Below, in pieces: positions 40,401-48,294 of a DNA stretch of 64,000 nt (the stretch's first letter is position 1; each line of letters opens with the position of its first letter). The DNA lies in contig OZ251231.1 of NCBI GenBank assembly GCA_965240325.2, forward strand, positions 1,426,001 to 1,490,000. Reading direction: 5' to 3'. Below the pieces are notes generated by a model. That model was not told the origin of the DNA. It saw nothing but the letters and a program-made list of their open reading frames with translations, and did no database searches. The DNA comes from Rebecca billardiae RCC1528. Its lineage: Eukaryota > Haptophyta. Position numbers and translations under genes: made by a program.

Positions 40401-43400
40401 GACGGCGGTGGTGAGCTTGGCGGCGGTGACGGAGGCGGGCTCGGTGATGGGCTCGGTGGTGGGCTCGGTGGCACGCTCGGTGGCGGTGACGGCGGTGGGC
40501 TTGGTGGCGGGCTCGGCGGTGGCGGGCCCGGGGGCGGTGATGGCGGCGGCGATGGTGGCGGGCTCGGTGGTGGTGTCGGCGGTGGTGAGCTTGGCGGCGG
40601 TGACGGAGGCGGGCTCGGTGGTGGGCTCGGTGGTGGGCTCGGTGGCACGCTCGGTGGCGGCGACGGCAGAGGCGACGGTGGCGGGCTTGGCGGTGGCGGG
40701 CCCGGGGGCGGTGATGGCGCGGGGGATGGTGGCGGGCTCGGTGGTGGTGACGGCGGTGGTGAGCTTGGCGGCGGTGACGGAGGCGGGCTCGGTGGTGGGC
40801 TCGGTGGTGGGCTCGGTGGCACGCTCGGTGGCGGTGACGGCGGTGGCGACGGTGGCGGGCTCGGCGGTGGCGGGCCCGGGGGCGATGATGGCGGCGGCGA
40901 TGGTGGCGGGCTCGGTGGTGGTGACGGCGGTGGTGAGCTTGGCGGCGGTGACGGAGGCGGGCTCGGTGGTGGGCTCAGTGATGGGCTCGGTGGCACGCTC
41001 GGTGGCGGTGACGGCGGTGGCGACGGTGGCGGGCTCGGCGGTGGCGGGCCCGGGGGCGGTGATGGCGGCGGCGATGGTGGCGGGCTCGGTGGTGGTGACG
41101 GCGGTGGTGAGCTTGGCGGCGGTGACGGAGGCGGGCTCGGTGGTGGGCTCGGTGGTGGGCTCGGTGGCACGCTCGGTGGCGGCGACGGCGGTGGGCTTGG
41201 TGGTGGGCTCGGAAGAGGTGACGGCGGAGGCGATGGTGGCGGGCTTGGCGGTGGCGGGCCCGGGGGCGGTGATGGCAGGGGCAATGGTGGCGGGCGTGGC
41301 GGTGGTGTCGGTGGTGGTGGGCTTGGTGGCGCGCTCGGTGGCGGCGACGGTGGTGGGCTTGCTGGCGGGCTCGGAAGAGGTGACGGCGGAGGCGATGGTG
41401 GCGGGCTCGGCGGTGGCGGGCCCGGGGGCGGTGATGGCGGCGGCGATGGTGGCGGGCTCGGCGGTGGTGACGGCGGTGGTGGGCTCGGCGGCGGTGATGG
41501 AGGCGGACGCGGCGGTGGGCTCGGTGGTGGGCTCGGCGGCGGCGGGCTCGGCGGTGGGCTCGGTGGCATGCTTGGTGGCGGCGACGGCGGAAGCGATGGT
41601 GGCGGGTTCGGTGGTGGGCTCGGTGGCACGCTCGGTGGCGGTGACGGCGGTGGGCTTGGTGGCGGGGGTGACGGCGGAGGCGGTGGTGGCGGCGATGGCG
41701 GTGGCGGCTGAGGCGGCAGGCTCGGCGGTGGACGTGGCGGCGGCGATGGTGGGGGCGAGGGTGGCAGCGAGGGGGCAGGCGGGCTCGGCGGCGGTGAAGG
41801 TGGCGGGCTGGGCGGGTGCGATGGCGGCGGGCTGGGTGGTCGGCTTGGCGGTGGGCTTGGCGGGGGAGAAGGTGATGCGGGTGTTGGTGGCGGCGCAGGC
41901 GGGCTGCGCGGCGGGCTGCGCGGCGGGCTCGGCGGCGGGTTCAGCGGCGGGCTCGGCGGCGGCGCCGGCGGAGGTGGCGGCGGCACGTCGATCGGTGGCA
42001 GCCCGTCGCCCATCGTGGCGCTGTCGAAGCCGCGCGAGTTCAGGTCCCCAAGCCCAAGCTCGCCGAATGCGTTCTTGCCAAAGCTGAGGGTGGAGGGGGG
42101 TCGGCGCGCGACGGCGGCGGTAGGCGGGGTCACGTGCACACACGGCGCAGCGCGGCGGGCGCGCGGTATCGGCGCTGGGGCGAGGACAGGCGCGGCGGCC
42201 ACCGGCCCTGTTGCCGCGGTGGCAAACAGCAGCTGCCACTGCGTCATGCTGGGCTGCATGCGGCCACTGCCGCGCACGGCACTGCGCACGACCGCCGAGG
42301 CCGGGGCACGCGCGGCTCCGCCCCGCGCGCGTGCGCGGCGGAGGCGGGGGCGTGCGCACACCACTTGACCTCCTCCGTGTCGAGCACGGCGCACGAGTAG
42401 TCGTCACCCGTCCCGCCCAGCGTCACAGTCCGGCCGCTGCCCAGCCGCACGGGGAGCAGCGCGTCGCCCAGCTCGCCCGGCGCATCGCCGCGGCTCTTCG
42501 TGTCACCCGCGCCGTTCGCGCCGCTGTTCGCACCCTTGCCCCAGCTGTGTGGCACGGGGCAGGGCGCGCGCCGCGGCACGCGTCGGCGCGGGCGCGCACA
42601 GCCACGGTTCGGTCCTGCGGGCGTGTGTCGCTTCGCGGCGCGTGCAGGGGCGGCGCGCGCGCGGAGGCGCACCACTTCAGCTGCTGCTGCGGGCTCGTGA
42701 TGGCGCACGAGATGTCGCTCCCCAGCTGGAGCGACGCGGGCTCGACGCCTGCGCCCAGGTTGAAGGACACTGCGAGCGCCGAGTCAATGATGTTGCTTGT
42801 GCCCCCGCTGCCCAGCTGGCCCGAGCCGCCCAGCCCCCAGCAGTTGATCAGCCCGCCATCCAGCCGCACGCACGAGTGCTCGAACCCCACCGCCACCTCG
42901 AGCGCAGCGGCCCCGCCCAGGTCGACAAATGCCAGCGCGTCGCCCATCTCCCCAGGATGGTCCCCCTTGTCGTCGATGGTGCCGTCGCCCAGCTGGCCTT
43001 GGTTGTTGCGGCCCCAGCTGCGGCCGCAGGGGCATGCGCCAGGGGCGCGGCGCACACGCTCAGCGGGTGCGCGCGCCCACACACTTGCGCAGCGCTCCGG
43101 ACGCACGCGCGGGGCACCGGATCGTCCGGAGCGCGCTCTCGCGCCCGCGCTCGCGTGGGCACCGGCGGGGGGCGGGCCGGGGCGTGCGCGGTGCGCGCTG
43201 TGCGGTGTGCGCGGCCGCACCATTTAACGGTGCCGCCGATGAAGAGCACGCAGCCATGCGCGCCGAGGTGCACGTCCCAGCCGGACACTTCGAGTCCGGT
43301 TCCAAAGTCGAGGTGCGCGCCGAGCGTGGACACGTGGTCCGTGCTGCCCGTGCCCAGCGCGCCCTGGTCCCCGCGGCCGCAGCAGTGCACACCCACCGCG

Positions 43401-44162
43401 CCGCTGAGCTCAGACTGCACGCACGTGAAGTGCCGCCCCAGCTTGACCGCCTGTGGCGTCGCGCCCCCGAGGTCCGCGGCGAGGAGCGTGTCGCCCATCG
43501 CGCGGCCGGAGCCATCGCCGGTATAGACCGTGTCGCCGGTGCCGTGCTGCCCGAACTGGTTGTTCCCCCAGCTGCGACCGGCGGCGCGCGGCAAACGGCA
43601 CGCGCGCACGGGTGAGGCTCTTGCGCTTAGCGTGAGACGGGGCACACGCGTGCGGAGCGGGGAGCGCGGCGCGTGCGCGCGGCGGTGGGGCGCGCACCAT
43701 CGCACGCTCGCGTCCGAGAGCACCGCGCACGAGTGGATCCGCCCCGTGTCCACATCCACCGCCGTGAGGCCGGCGGGGAGCGCCACGTACGGCAGGCTGA
43801 GCCCAAGCTCGCCCGGCTGGTCGCCGCGAGTCTCGGTGTCGTCGTAGCCGAGCTGGCCGGAGTCGCCGCGGCCCCAGCTGCGCGTGGCGCCCGCCGCACA
43901 CCGCGCGGTGACGCCCGCCACCTCAGCGCGCAGCGCGCGCGGGGAGTGCGATCCACGGGTGCGGCGCTAACGCGCATGAGAGGTTGGGCGGCGCCGCGCC
44001 GCACCATTTGATCGCGCCGTTGGCATAGATCATGCAGGCGTGTTGGTGGCCCGTGGCGATCGAGGCCACGGTGCCCGCACTACCCCAGCCGATGAGCGCC
44101 CCCGGATGCAGCGCCGGGCTCGTCAGCGTGATGAGCACGACCGCCCACGACGCGGCGGGCAT
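27320..44162 (-). CDS. Giant RCC1 - Pro-rich rod - TIG - REJ - GPS - five-TM receptor (polycystin-1-like), six exons
   Basis: Six exons join in phase to 5,327 codons: 44162-44005, 43877-43698, 43571-43221, 43017-42673, 42544-42362, 42083-27320. Order: signal-peptide-like start (MPAASWAVVLITL); seven RCC1 blades (GQLGDG..., HSCAV, VKC-WG); (SPPP)n rod (about residues 440-2450); an alpha/beta module with ADVDVGAVDGATEA (about 2457-2550); a second Pro segment; TIG/IPT repeats (HPPAGPVGGGTVVTLEGSGF); REJ/PKD region with CPDATLRLDGSAS; EGF-like Cys; GPS motif LLYCACTHLTDFAG (about 30900); TM1 near 30700-30770; a long Ser/Arg cytosolic loop; TM2-TM3 (29540-29720); two EF-hands (DPTGDGRVDE, DLDADLRVDE; 27710-27880); TM4-TM5 and a short tail. 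TM4/TM5 (EEPLLLALGQL) resemble polycystin-1; the pore domain is absent. Likely a self-cleaving surface adhesion or mechanosensory receptor with calcium-sensing cytosol; function inferred. Confidence 0.8.
35945..42000 (-). repeat. 6-kb (Ser-Pro-Pro-Pro)n-coding repeat array
   Basis: Minus-strand codons give SPPPSPPP almost without interruption for about 2,000 residues. Between about 36,790 and 41,700 a higher-order unit of roughly 165-177 bp, marked by the words PPPGPPPPSPPP and PPSVPPSPPP, recurs close to 28 times. The array is G-rich on the plus strand. Such sequences in green algae are hydroxyproline-rich glycoprotein rods; glycosylated poly-Pro helix is the likely form here. Several other frames stay open only because the unit is stop-free. 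Confidence 0.95.
42084..42361 (-). other. Intron 5 of giant receptor gene 1
   Basis: 278 bp, donor GTGTGCGC at 42361 and acceptor CCCTCAG ending at 42084. It splits the Cys codon of VK-C-FG (phase 2), as do the four other introns of the gene. Confidence 0.8.
42545..42672 (-). other. Intron 4 of giant receptor gene 1
   Basis: 128 bp, donor GTGCGCC at 42672, acceptor CACACAG ending at 42545; phase 2 inside the Cys codon of LK-C-WG. Confidence 0.8.
43018..43220 (-). other. Intron 3 of giant receptor gene 1
   Basis: 203 bp, donor GTGCGGC at 43220, acceptor GGCCGCAG ending at 43018; phase 2 inside the Cys codon of VK-C-WG. Confidence 0.8.
43572..43697 (-). other. Intron 2 of giant receptor gene 1
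   Basis: 126 bp, donor GTGCGCG at 43697, acceptor GGTCGCAG ending at 43572; phase 2. Its length is a multiple of three and it has no in-frame stop, so retention would keep the frame but insert an Arg/Pro-rich loop. Confidence 0.8.
43878..44004 (-). other. Intron 1 of giant receptor gene 1
   Basis: 127 bp, donor GTGCGGC at 44004, acceptor ending GCGCAG at 43878; phase 2 inside the Cys codon of IK-C-WG. Confidence 0.8.
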
Positions 44163-44421
44163 GACGCGAGATGCGAGCTCGCCCGCGGGTGCGCACCAGA
44201 AATAATATGTGGTTTGTGTGGGTCACTCCTATCTAATAATAGCATGTGGCTTGCGACTGATTCTCGCTGATCAACGACGCGGGTACGTCGGCGGCAGTCG
44301 ATCTGTAAGTACCAGGTATTTTGAGTGAACACGTCGTCATATCAATCTGATGCTCGCGCGGCGTAAGCAGAATATATCCGCCATAATAATCAACCGTACT
44401 GATGCCGTTGCCCGTTGGGTG
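44163..44421. promoter_or_regulatory. Divergent promoter region
   Basis: 260 bp between the giant receptor start (minus, 44162) and the sulfotransferase start (plus, 44422). It is noticeably richer in A/T than its surroundings (for example aataatatgtggtttgtg and ataataatcaac). No classical TATA box can be fixed with confidence. Confidence 0.5.
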
Positions 44422-45648
44422 ATGATGGCGGCAGCCGTCGCTCGCGGCGCGCGACATCTTCTCGTGCTGGCCGCGGCACAGGCCGCGCGCCTTCCACACG
44501 ACGACAGCCGGCGCATGCTGGGCGTCACGCACGTGCACTTTCACAAGGCGGGCGGCTCGTCTATGGACGGCTACCTCGCCGCCGCGGGCTGGGAGCGGGT
44601 GGGCGACAGACTGCGGAAGAACCTCGCGGTGCGCGCGGCGCTGGGCGTGCCATCCAGCGTGGACGACGGGTGGGATATCACCGACTACCTGAACTGGACC
44701 GACGGCATCACGCCGGCCATCGAGGTACTGCAGCTTGCTCACGGCTCGGGCGAGATCGTTTTCGAGCGCAGCTTCCCACCGCCGCACATCACGGCAGCGC
44801 TCACGTGCGTGACCGCAGTCGTCACCTCGCTCCGCCGGCCGTTTGAGCGATGGGCGAGCCAGTACGAGCGCGAGCTGTTTATCCGTTGCAGGTACATGCG
44901 TCGCACCAAGTTCACGAGATGCGCGCTCGCGTACAACGTGAGCGTCTACGCGACCGCGCCCAATGAGCGCGACCCCTACCGTGCGACCGCCGCGCCAAAC
45001 TATTACGTGCGCTCGATGCTCGGGCGGACGCTGGAGGCGGCGGTCGGCGGCGTGACGACGGCGCAGCTTGAGCAGGCGCAGGGCCTGCTCACGCGCTTCG
45101 ACGCGGTCGTGTACGTCGAGCAGCCGGATGACGTCAAGCTGGCCATCCTCGCCGCGCGCCTCCCGCCCTCGCCCCACGCTGGCGCGGGATTACCCGCTTC
45201 TTACCCGCACTCGTCCAACAACGGGCTGCATCACGGCCACGGGCCTCTCGTGTCCGCGTATCAGGCGCTCAGGATGAGCCGCCCAGACGCGCTCGACCCG
45301 CGGGCGCCTGCGCACCGGGCGCGCTTCGACGCGGAGAACGGCCCGGACGAGGCCTTCTACGCCTTTGGCACGGCGCTCTCCGATGCGATGGCGGCAGAGC
45401 TGACGCGCCCGTCGCGCCGCGGCCCGGCGGCGCGGCTGCTGGCTGTCCAGGACTCGGAGCCGGACGGAGAGCAGCCGAAGACGGTGCCAACCACGCACTC
45501 GCTCGGCGCGCCTACATCCGGCGGTGCTCCCGCGCATCAAATCAGTTCCCGCTCGTCCGGCCGCCAAGACACTGGCAACAAAGAATGCCGCCACACCTGG
45601 CGGCTGTGGCAACCGGGCGAGGACGCCGCAGGCGCATCAGCCGACTGA
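44422..45648 (+). CDS. Sulfotransferase family 2-like secretory enzyme
   Basis: I use Met 44422 (MMAAAVARGARHLLVLAAAQ, signal peptide; an in-frame ATG at 44350 lies upstream), giving 408 residues. GVTHVHFHKAGGSSMDGYL matches the Sulfotransfer_2 5'-PSB loop (H-x-x-K-x-G-G-S-S), and AVVTSLRRPFERWASQYERE matches the 3'-PB strand and helix (R-x-P-x-x-R-x-x-S). NYYVRSMLGR and FDAVVYVEQ follow as in carbohydrate 2-O/4-O sulfotransferases. It should transfer sulfate from PAPS to a glycan in the Golgi. The last 80 residues are low-complexity. The gene is divergent from giant receptor gene 1. Confidence 0.8.
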   Translation: MMAAAVARGARHLLVLAAAQAARLPHDDSRRMLGVTHVHFHKAGGSSMDGYLAAAGWERVGDRLRKNLAVRAALGVPSSVDDGWDITDYLNWTDGITPAIEVLQLAHGSGEIVFERSFPPPHITAALTCVTAVVTSLRRPFERWASQYERELFIRCRYMRRTKFTRCALAYNVSVYATAPNERDPYRATAAPNYYVRSMLGRTLEAAVGGVTTAQLEQAQGLLTRFDAVVYVEQPDDVKLAILAARLPPSPHAGAGLPASYPHSSNNGLHHGHGPLVSAYQALRMSRPDALDPRAPAHRARFDAENGPDEAFYAFGTALSDAMAAELTRPSRRGPAARLLAVQDSEPDGEQPKTVPTTHSLGAPTSGGAPAHQISSRSSGRQDTGNKECRHTWRLWQPGEDAAGASAD

Positions 45649-45751
45649 GTGAGCGCAGTAAGTGGGAGGGCGCGCGCGGAGTAGACAACGGTGCAGGCGC
45701 GCTCGGGGATCGAGCCATCGACTGCAGACTATCTATCTATCCGGATCTCGT

Positions 45752-45755
45752 CTCG

Positions 45756-45822
<67 letters not shown>

Positions 45823-45935
45823 ATCGATCTCTCTCGATCTCTGCTCTCTCTCTCGATCTCGATCTCTCTCGATCTCTGCTCTCTCTCTCTGACTCTATAT
45901 AGCTGAGGAGTCTCTCTAGAGCTCTCTCTCTCTCA
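45752..45935. repeat. (CT)n / (GATCTCT)n microsatellite
   Basis: Long tcTCTCTC runs interrupted by gatct and gctat words for about 180 bp, just downstream of the sulfotransferase stop. The SLSLSLS frames it creates are not genes. Confidence 0.95.
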
Positions 45936-46184
45936 TCTAACTTCGACGTGGTCTCGGATGCAACTCGGGCTAAGCCTACGAAGCGTCAGGCTCAGCTAGA
46001 GTGCGCAGCAGCAGACACGTACTACATAGAATGCGTCCGCGCCTTCCAACCAGGTCAGGCAGTGCGGCACCCGCAGCCCTGCCCCCCTGACTGAGGGAGC
46101 AGGGCCGGGATGGATGGAGCACCGCCTCGGCCTGGCTGGGGGCACGCGGCGGCGACGGCAGATGCCGCCGCGGCCGAGCGCCTT

Positions 46185-46465
46185 CCGGAGCACTTGGATG
46201 AGGGTGAGGTCGTAGTCAATGTCGCTGCCCGCCGACCTAGCGGCGAGCAGCTGCGGCAGACGGCAGCCGCGGCTGTCGCCCCCGTGCGCCCGCGTGGGCG
46301 CCTGGATGAGGATGAGGTCGTAGTACAGTATGCGTCGCCGCGCGCCGCGGCCAAGCGGCGCGCCGCGCAGCTGCAGCCAATAAGAGGGGCGGCTTGGAGA
46401 GTGAGCGCGCCGCCTAGTGCGCTCTGGGCGATGAAGCGGATGAGGTTGTAGTCGACGTCGCAGCC
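46185..46465 (+). repeat. Degenerate repeat, three copies, coding-like
   Basis: The word gatgaggntgaggt(c/t)gtagt with flanking similarity recurs near 46196, 46303 and 46436, about 107 and 130 bases apart. In translation the copies read LDEGEVVVNVA, LDEDEVVVQYA and, after a frame change, ADEVVVDVA. It could be a decayed repeat-protein gene. Confidence 0.4.
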
Positions 46466-46595
46466 CGGCCCGCCGGCGGGCTGCTGCAGATGCAGTGCTT
46501 GATGCTGATATATATATACGATCTGATGAATATAAGCTTATTAAATGCGCGTCAGCGCCAGCAGTGTCATCAGCGCACGATGCCAGCTGAGCAGT

Positions 46596-47456
46596 TCAGG
46601 GTCGGCGGAGCCTGGCGAAGTCCTCGCGAATGTCTTCCATGCGCCAATTGTACGCATTCCACCAATGGGATACGTCGTCGAGATTCGCATCGAGAGGCGT
46701 GTCTGGGATGCCAGCCAGTGCCCACACCATCGCACGCGCCTGCCGGGGAGATGCGACGACGTTGGCAAACGGTACCTCGAGCCAAGGAGTGCTGTGGTTC
46801 GCAAGCGTACTGCGCGCCCACGCGTACCATTTGCGTTGCTCTCGCTTAAAATGCCGCGACGCATTCGCGGGATCGCATGGCGGGCGCGCTCGCCCGGTCC
46901 GGTTTTCGAGCTGTGCATGCTCATTCGGATGGTGGGACCAGTCGTTCGTGCGAGATGCCCAGTGAAATGAGCACTCGACCTGCGCTGCGGGTCGTTCGAC
47001 GATCACAAAGCGCACACTTTTGAGATGCGCGAGATCTTGAAGGACTGCTCCCGGCGCCGTGTGAGTGCGGAACAATTTGATGACCACGGTGCACTGCTGC
47101 GCGCACGCTCTGTTGGCCGCGAGCTTGCTGTAGTCCTGGCAAAGAGCACGGCGCGTGCCGAACAGCCGTTCCAACGGCGGTCGCGATAGGTCGAAATAGA
47201 GCTCGGGTACGATATGCTGAGCAACGGCGCGCGGATGTTCCCTGCGGTGCACAAGGAAGCCCGGGTTGAAGAACTCGTCGAGCCCGATCACGCACGGATG
47301 GTACTGTAGCGCCGTCATGAAGGTTGTGGTGCCCGCGCGCATCGTCCCGACGAGGACGATGATGTCCGCAGGTGGCAAAGGCGAGCAAGAGGACGTGGAA
47401 GAAGGTAGCAACACCGCAAGCGAGAGCCATCGTGCCCAGACCGCTTGCCTCGCCAT
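46596..47456 (-). CDS. Sulfotransferase (Sulfotransfer_1/3 type), secretory
   Basis: 286 residues from Met 47456 (MARQAVWARWLSLAVLLPSS, signal anchor; an upstream in-frame ATG at 47546 adds 30 residues). ADIIVLVGTMRAGTTTFMTAL is a well-formed 5'-PSB loop (G-T-x-R-x-G-T-T), and VRFVIVERPAAQVECSFHW supplies the 3'-PB Arg and Ser. Residues such as W(Y)AWARSTLANHSTPWLEVPFANVVASP match the usual late strand and the Y-E-D-L-like helix start. Several Asn-glycosylation sites fit a Golgi enzyme. It is the most canonical of the five sulfotransferase-like proteins in the window. Confidence 0.8.
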   Translation of the reverse strand: MARQAVWARWLSLAVLLPSSTSSCSPLPPADIIVLVGTMRAGTTTFMTALQYHPCVIGLDEFFNPGFLVHRREHPRAVAQHIVPELYFDLSRPPLERLFGTRRALCQDYSKLAANRACAQQCTVVIKLFRTHTAPGAVLQDLAHLKSVRFVIVERPAAQVECSFHWASRTNDWSHHPNEHAQLENRTGRARPPCDPANASRHFKREQRKWYAWARSTLANHSTPWLEVPFANVVASPRQARAMVWALAGIPDTPLDANLDDVSHWWNAYNWRMEDIREDFARLRRP

Positions 47457-47718
47457 CCCTCCGAGCGAGATGCACACCGCGGGTCCAGACGGCAGCGATC
47501 CCGGTAATCTGGCCTCGCGAACCTTGGTTCCAACTTCCAACCACACCGGAGTAGCGTGAACTCATCACGGCCTTCTCAAGGTCACCGACGATGATGTCGC
47601 AAACTTTCGCGAACCGTACGCGAACCGATATTTATTCGATGGTTCCCCAGACCGAGGCCAGCCGACGTGGCGAACGAACGCGAACCTACTCAACCTAGGC
47701 GAAAAGCCGGTTCGTAAA

Positions 47719-47747
47719 CCCGGTTCGCGAACTTTTTACGAACCGGG
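47719..47747. terminator. Perfect 9-bp hairpin of CGAACCGGG type
   Basis: cccggttcg (47719-47727) pairs with cgaaccggg (47739-47747) across an 11-base loop. The same word occurs several more times in 47600-47760. Role unknown; called terminator only as the nearest category for a 3'-flank hairpin. Confidence 0.4.
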
Positions 47748-48272
47748 ACCGCTGCCAGTTGGACGGCATCCGGTTTCAGATCGGTGCCCGTTACTTTTCC
47801 GAATAACGAAACACAATGGCGGCGGCGCATTATTTCGAACTCTCTAGCAGCTGCTACTCTGCTAGTCGTCGTCGTTATTGTAATTCATCAGCATTACATC
47901 TACAGTGCGTATCATTATAAAGGCGTCAGACGGAAGCGCCGAGCCTGCCCCGCCCGTGCCCGAGCAGCTGAGCCTGCTGCCTGCGCCGCGAACGTTGTTT
48001 TACGAACCGGGACCGCGCTGCTGCTCACCAGTTGGACGGCAGCCGGTTTCAGATCGGTGCCCGTTATACTTCTCCGAATAACGAAACACAATGGCGGCGG
48101 CGCATTATTCGGCATTATTCGCGACGAACTCTCTGTATAGCTATAAGCTAAGCTATAGTCGTCGTCGTTATTGTAATTCATCATTACATCCGTACAGTGC
48201 GTATCATAAAGGCGTGACGGAAGCGCCGAGCCTGCCCCGTGCCCGAGCAGCTGAGCCTGCGCCTGCGCGCCG
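47734..48272. repeat. Tandem duplication, two units of about 264 bp
   Basis: Unit 1 starts at 47734 and unit 2 at 47998, both with ttttacgaaccgggaccg. Shared landmarks are agttggacggc, ggtttcagatcggtgcccgt, aataacgaaacacaatggcg, gtcgtcgtcgttattgtaat and gcgccgagcctgcccc. They differ by small indels. The second unit ends about 20 bp from the stop codon of giant gene 2, so the duplication lies in its 3' flank. Confidence 0.9.
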
Positions 48273-48294
48273 GCCCACGGCGCCGGAGGCCCAC

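Larger units (their letters stand above)
45649..46595. other. Intergenic region with microsatellite and degenerate repeats
   Basis: Contains the CT-rich microsatellite (45756-45935), a degenerate three-copy motif around 46190-46460, and a short TA run near 46508-46520. No intact gene is supported. Confidence 0.6.
47547..48294. other. Intergenic region with 264-bp tandem duplication and GGTTCG/CGAACC hairpins
   Basis: Lies between the sulfotransferase start and the stop of giant gene 2. The left 200 bp are rich in cgaacc and ggttcg words, including a perfect 9-bp-stem hairpin; the rest is a direct duplication. No gene is supported; small frames inside are repeat shadows. Confidence 0.8.

Noticed and set aside
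35178-42407. Very long alternative frames over the Pro-rich array (minus second frame; plus frames 35950-42087 and 38271-41711)
   Set aside because: They are shadows of the stop-free SPPP repeat and have no domains; the chosen frame joins seamlessly to RCC1, TIG and REJ domains on both sides.
45585-45906. Frames with SLSLSLS runs
   Set aside because: Produced by the CT microsatellite.
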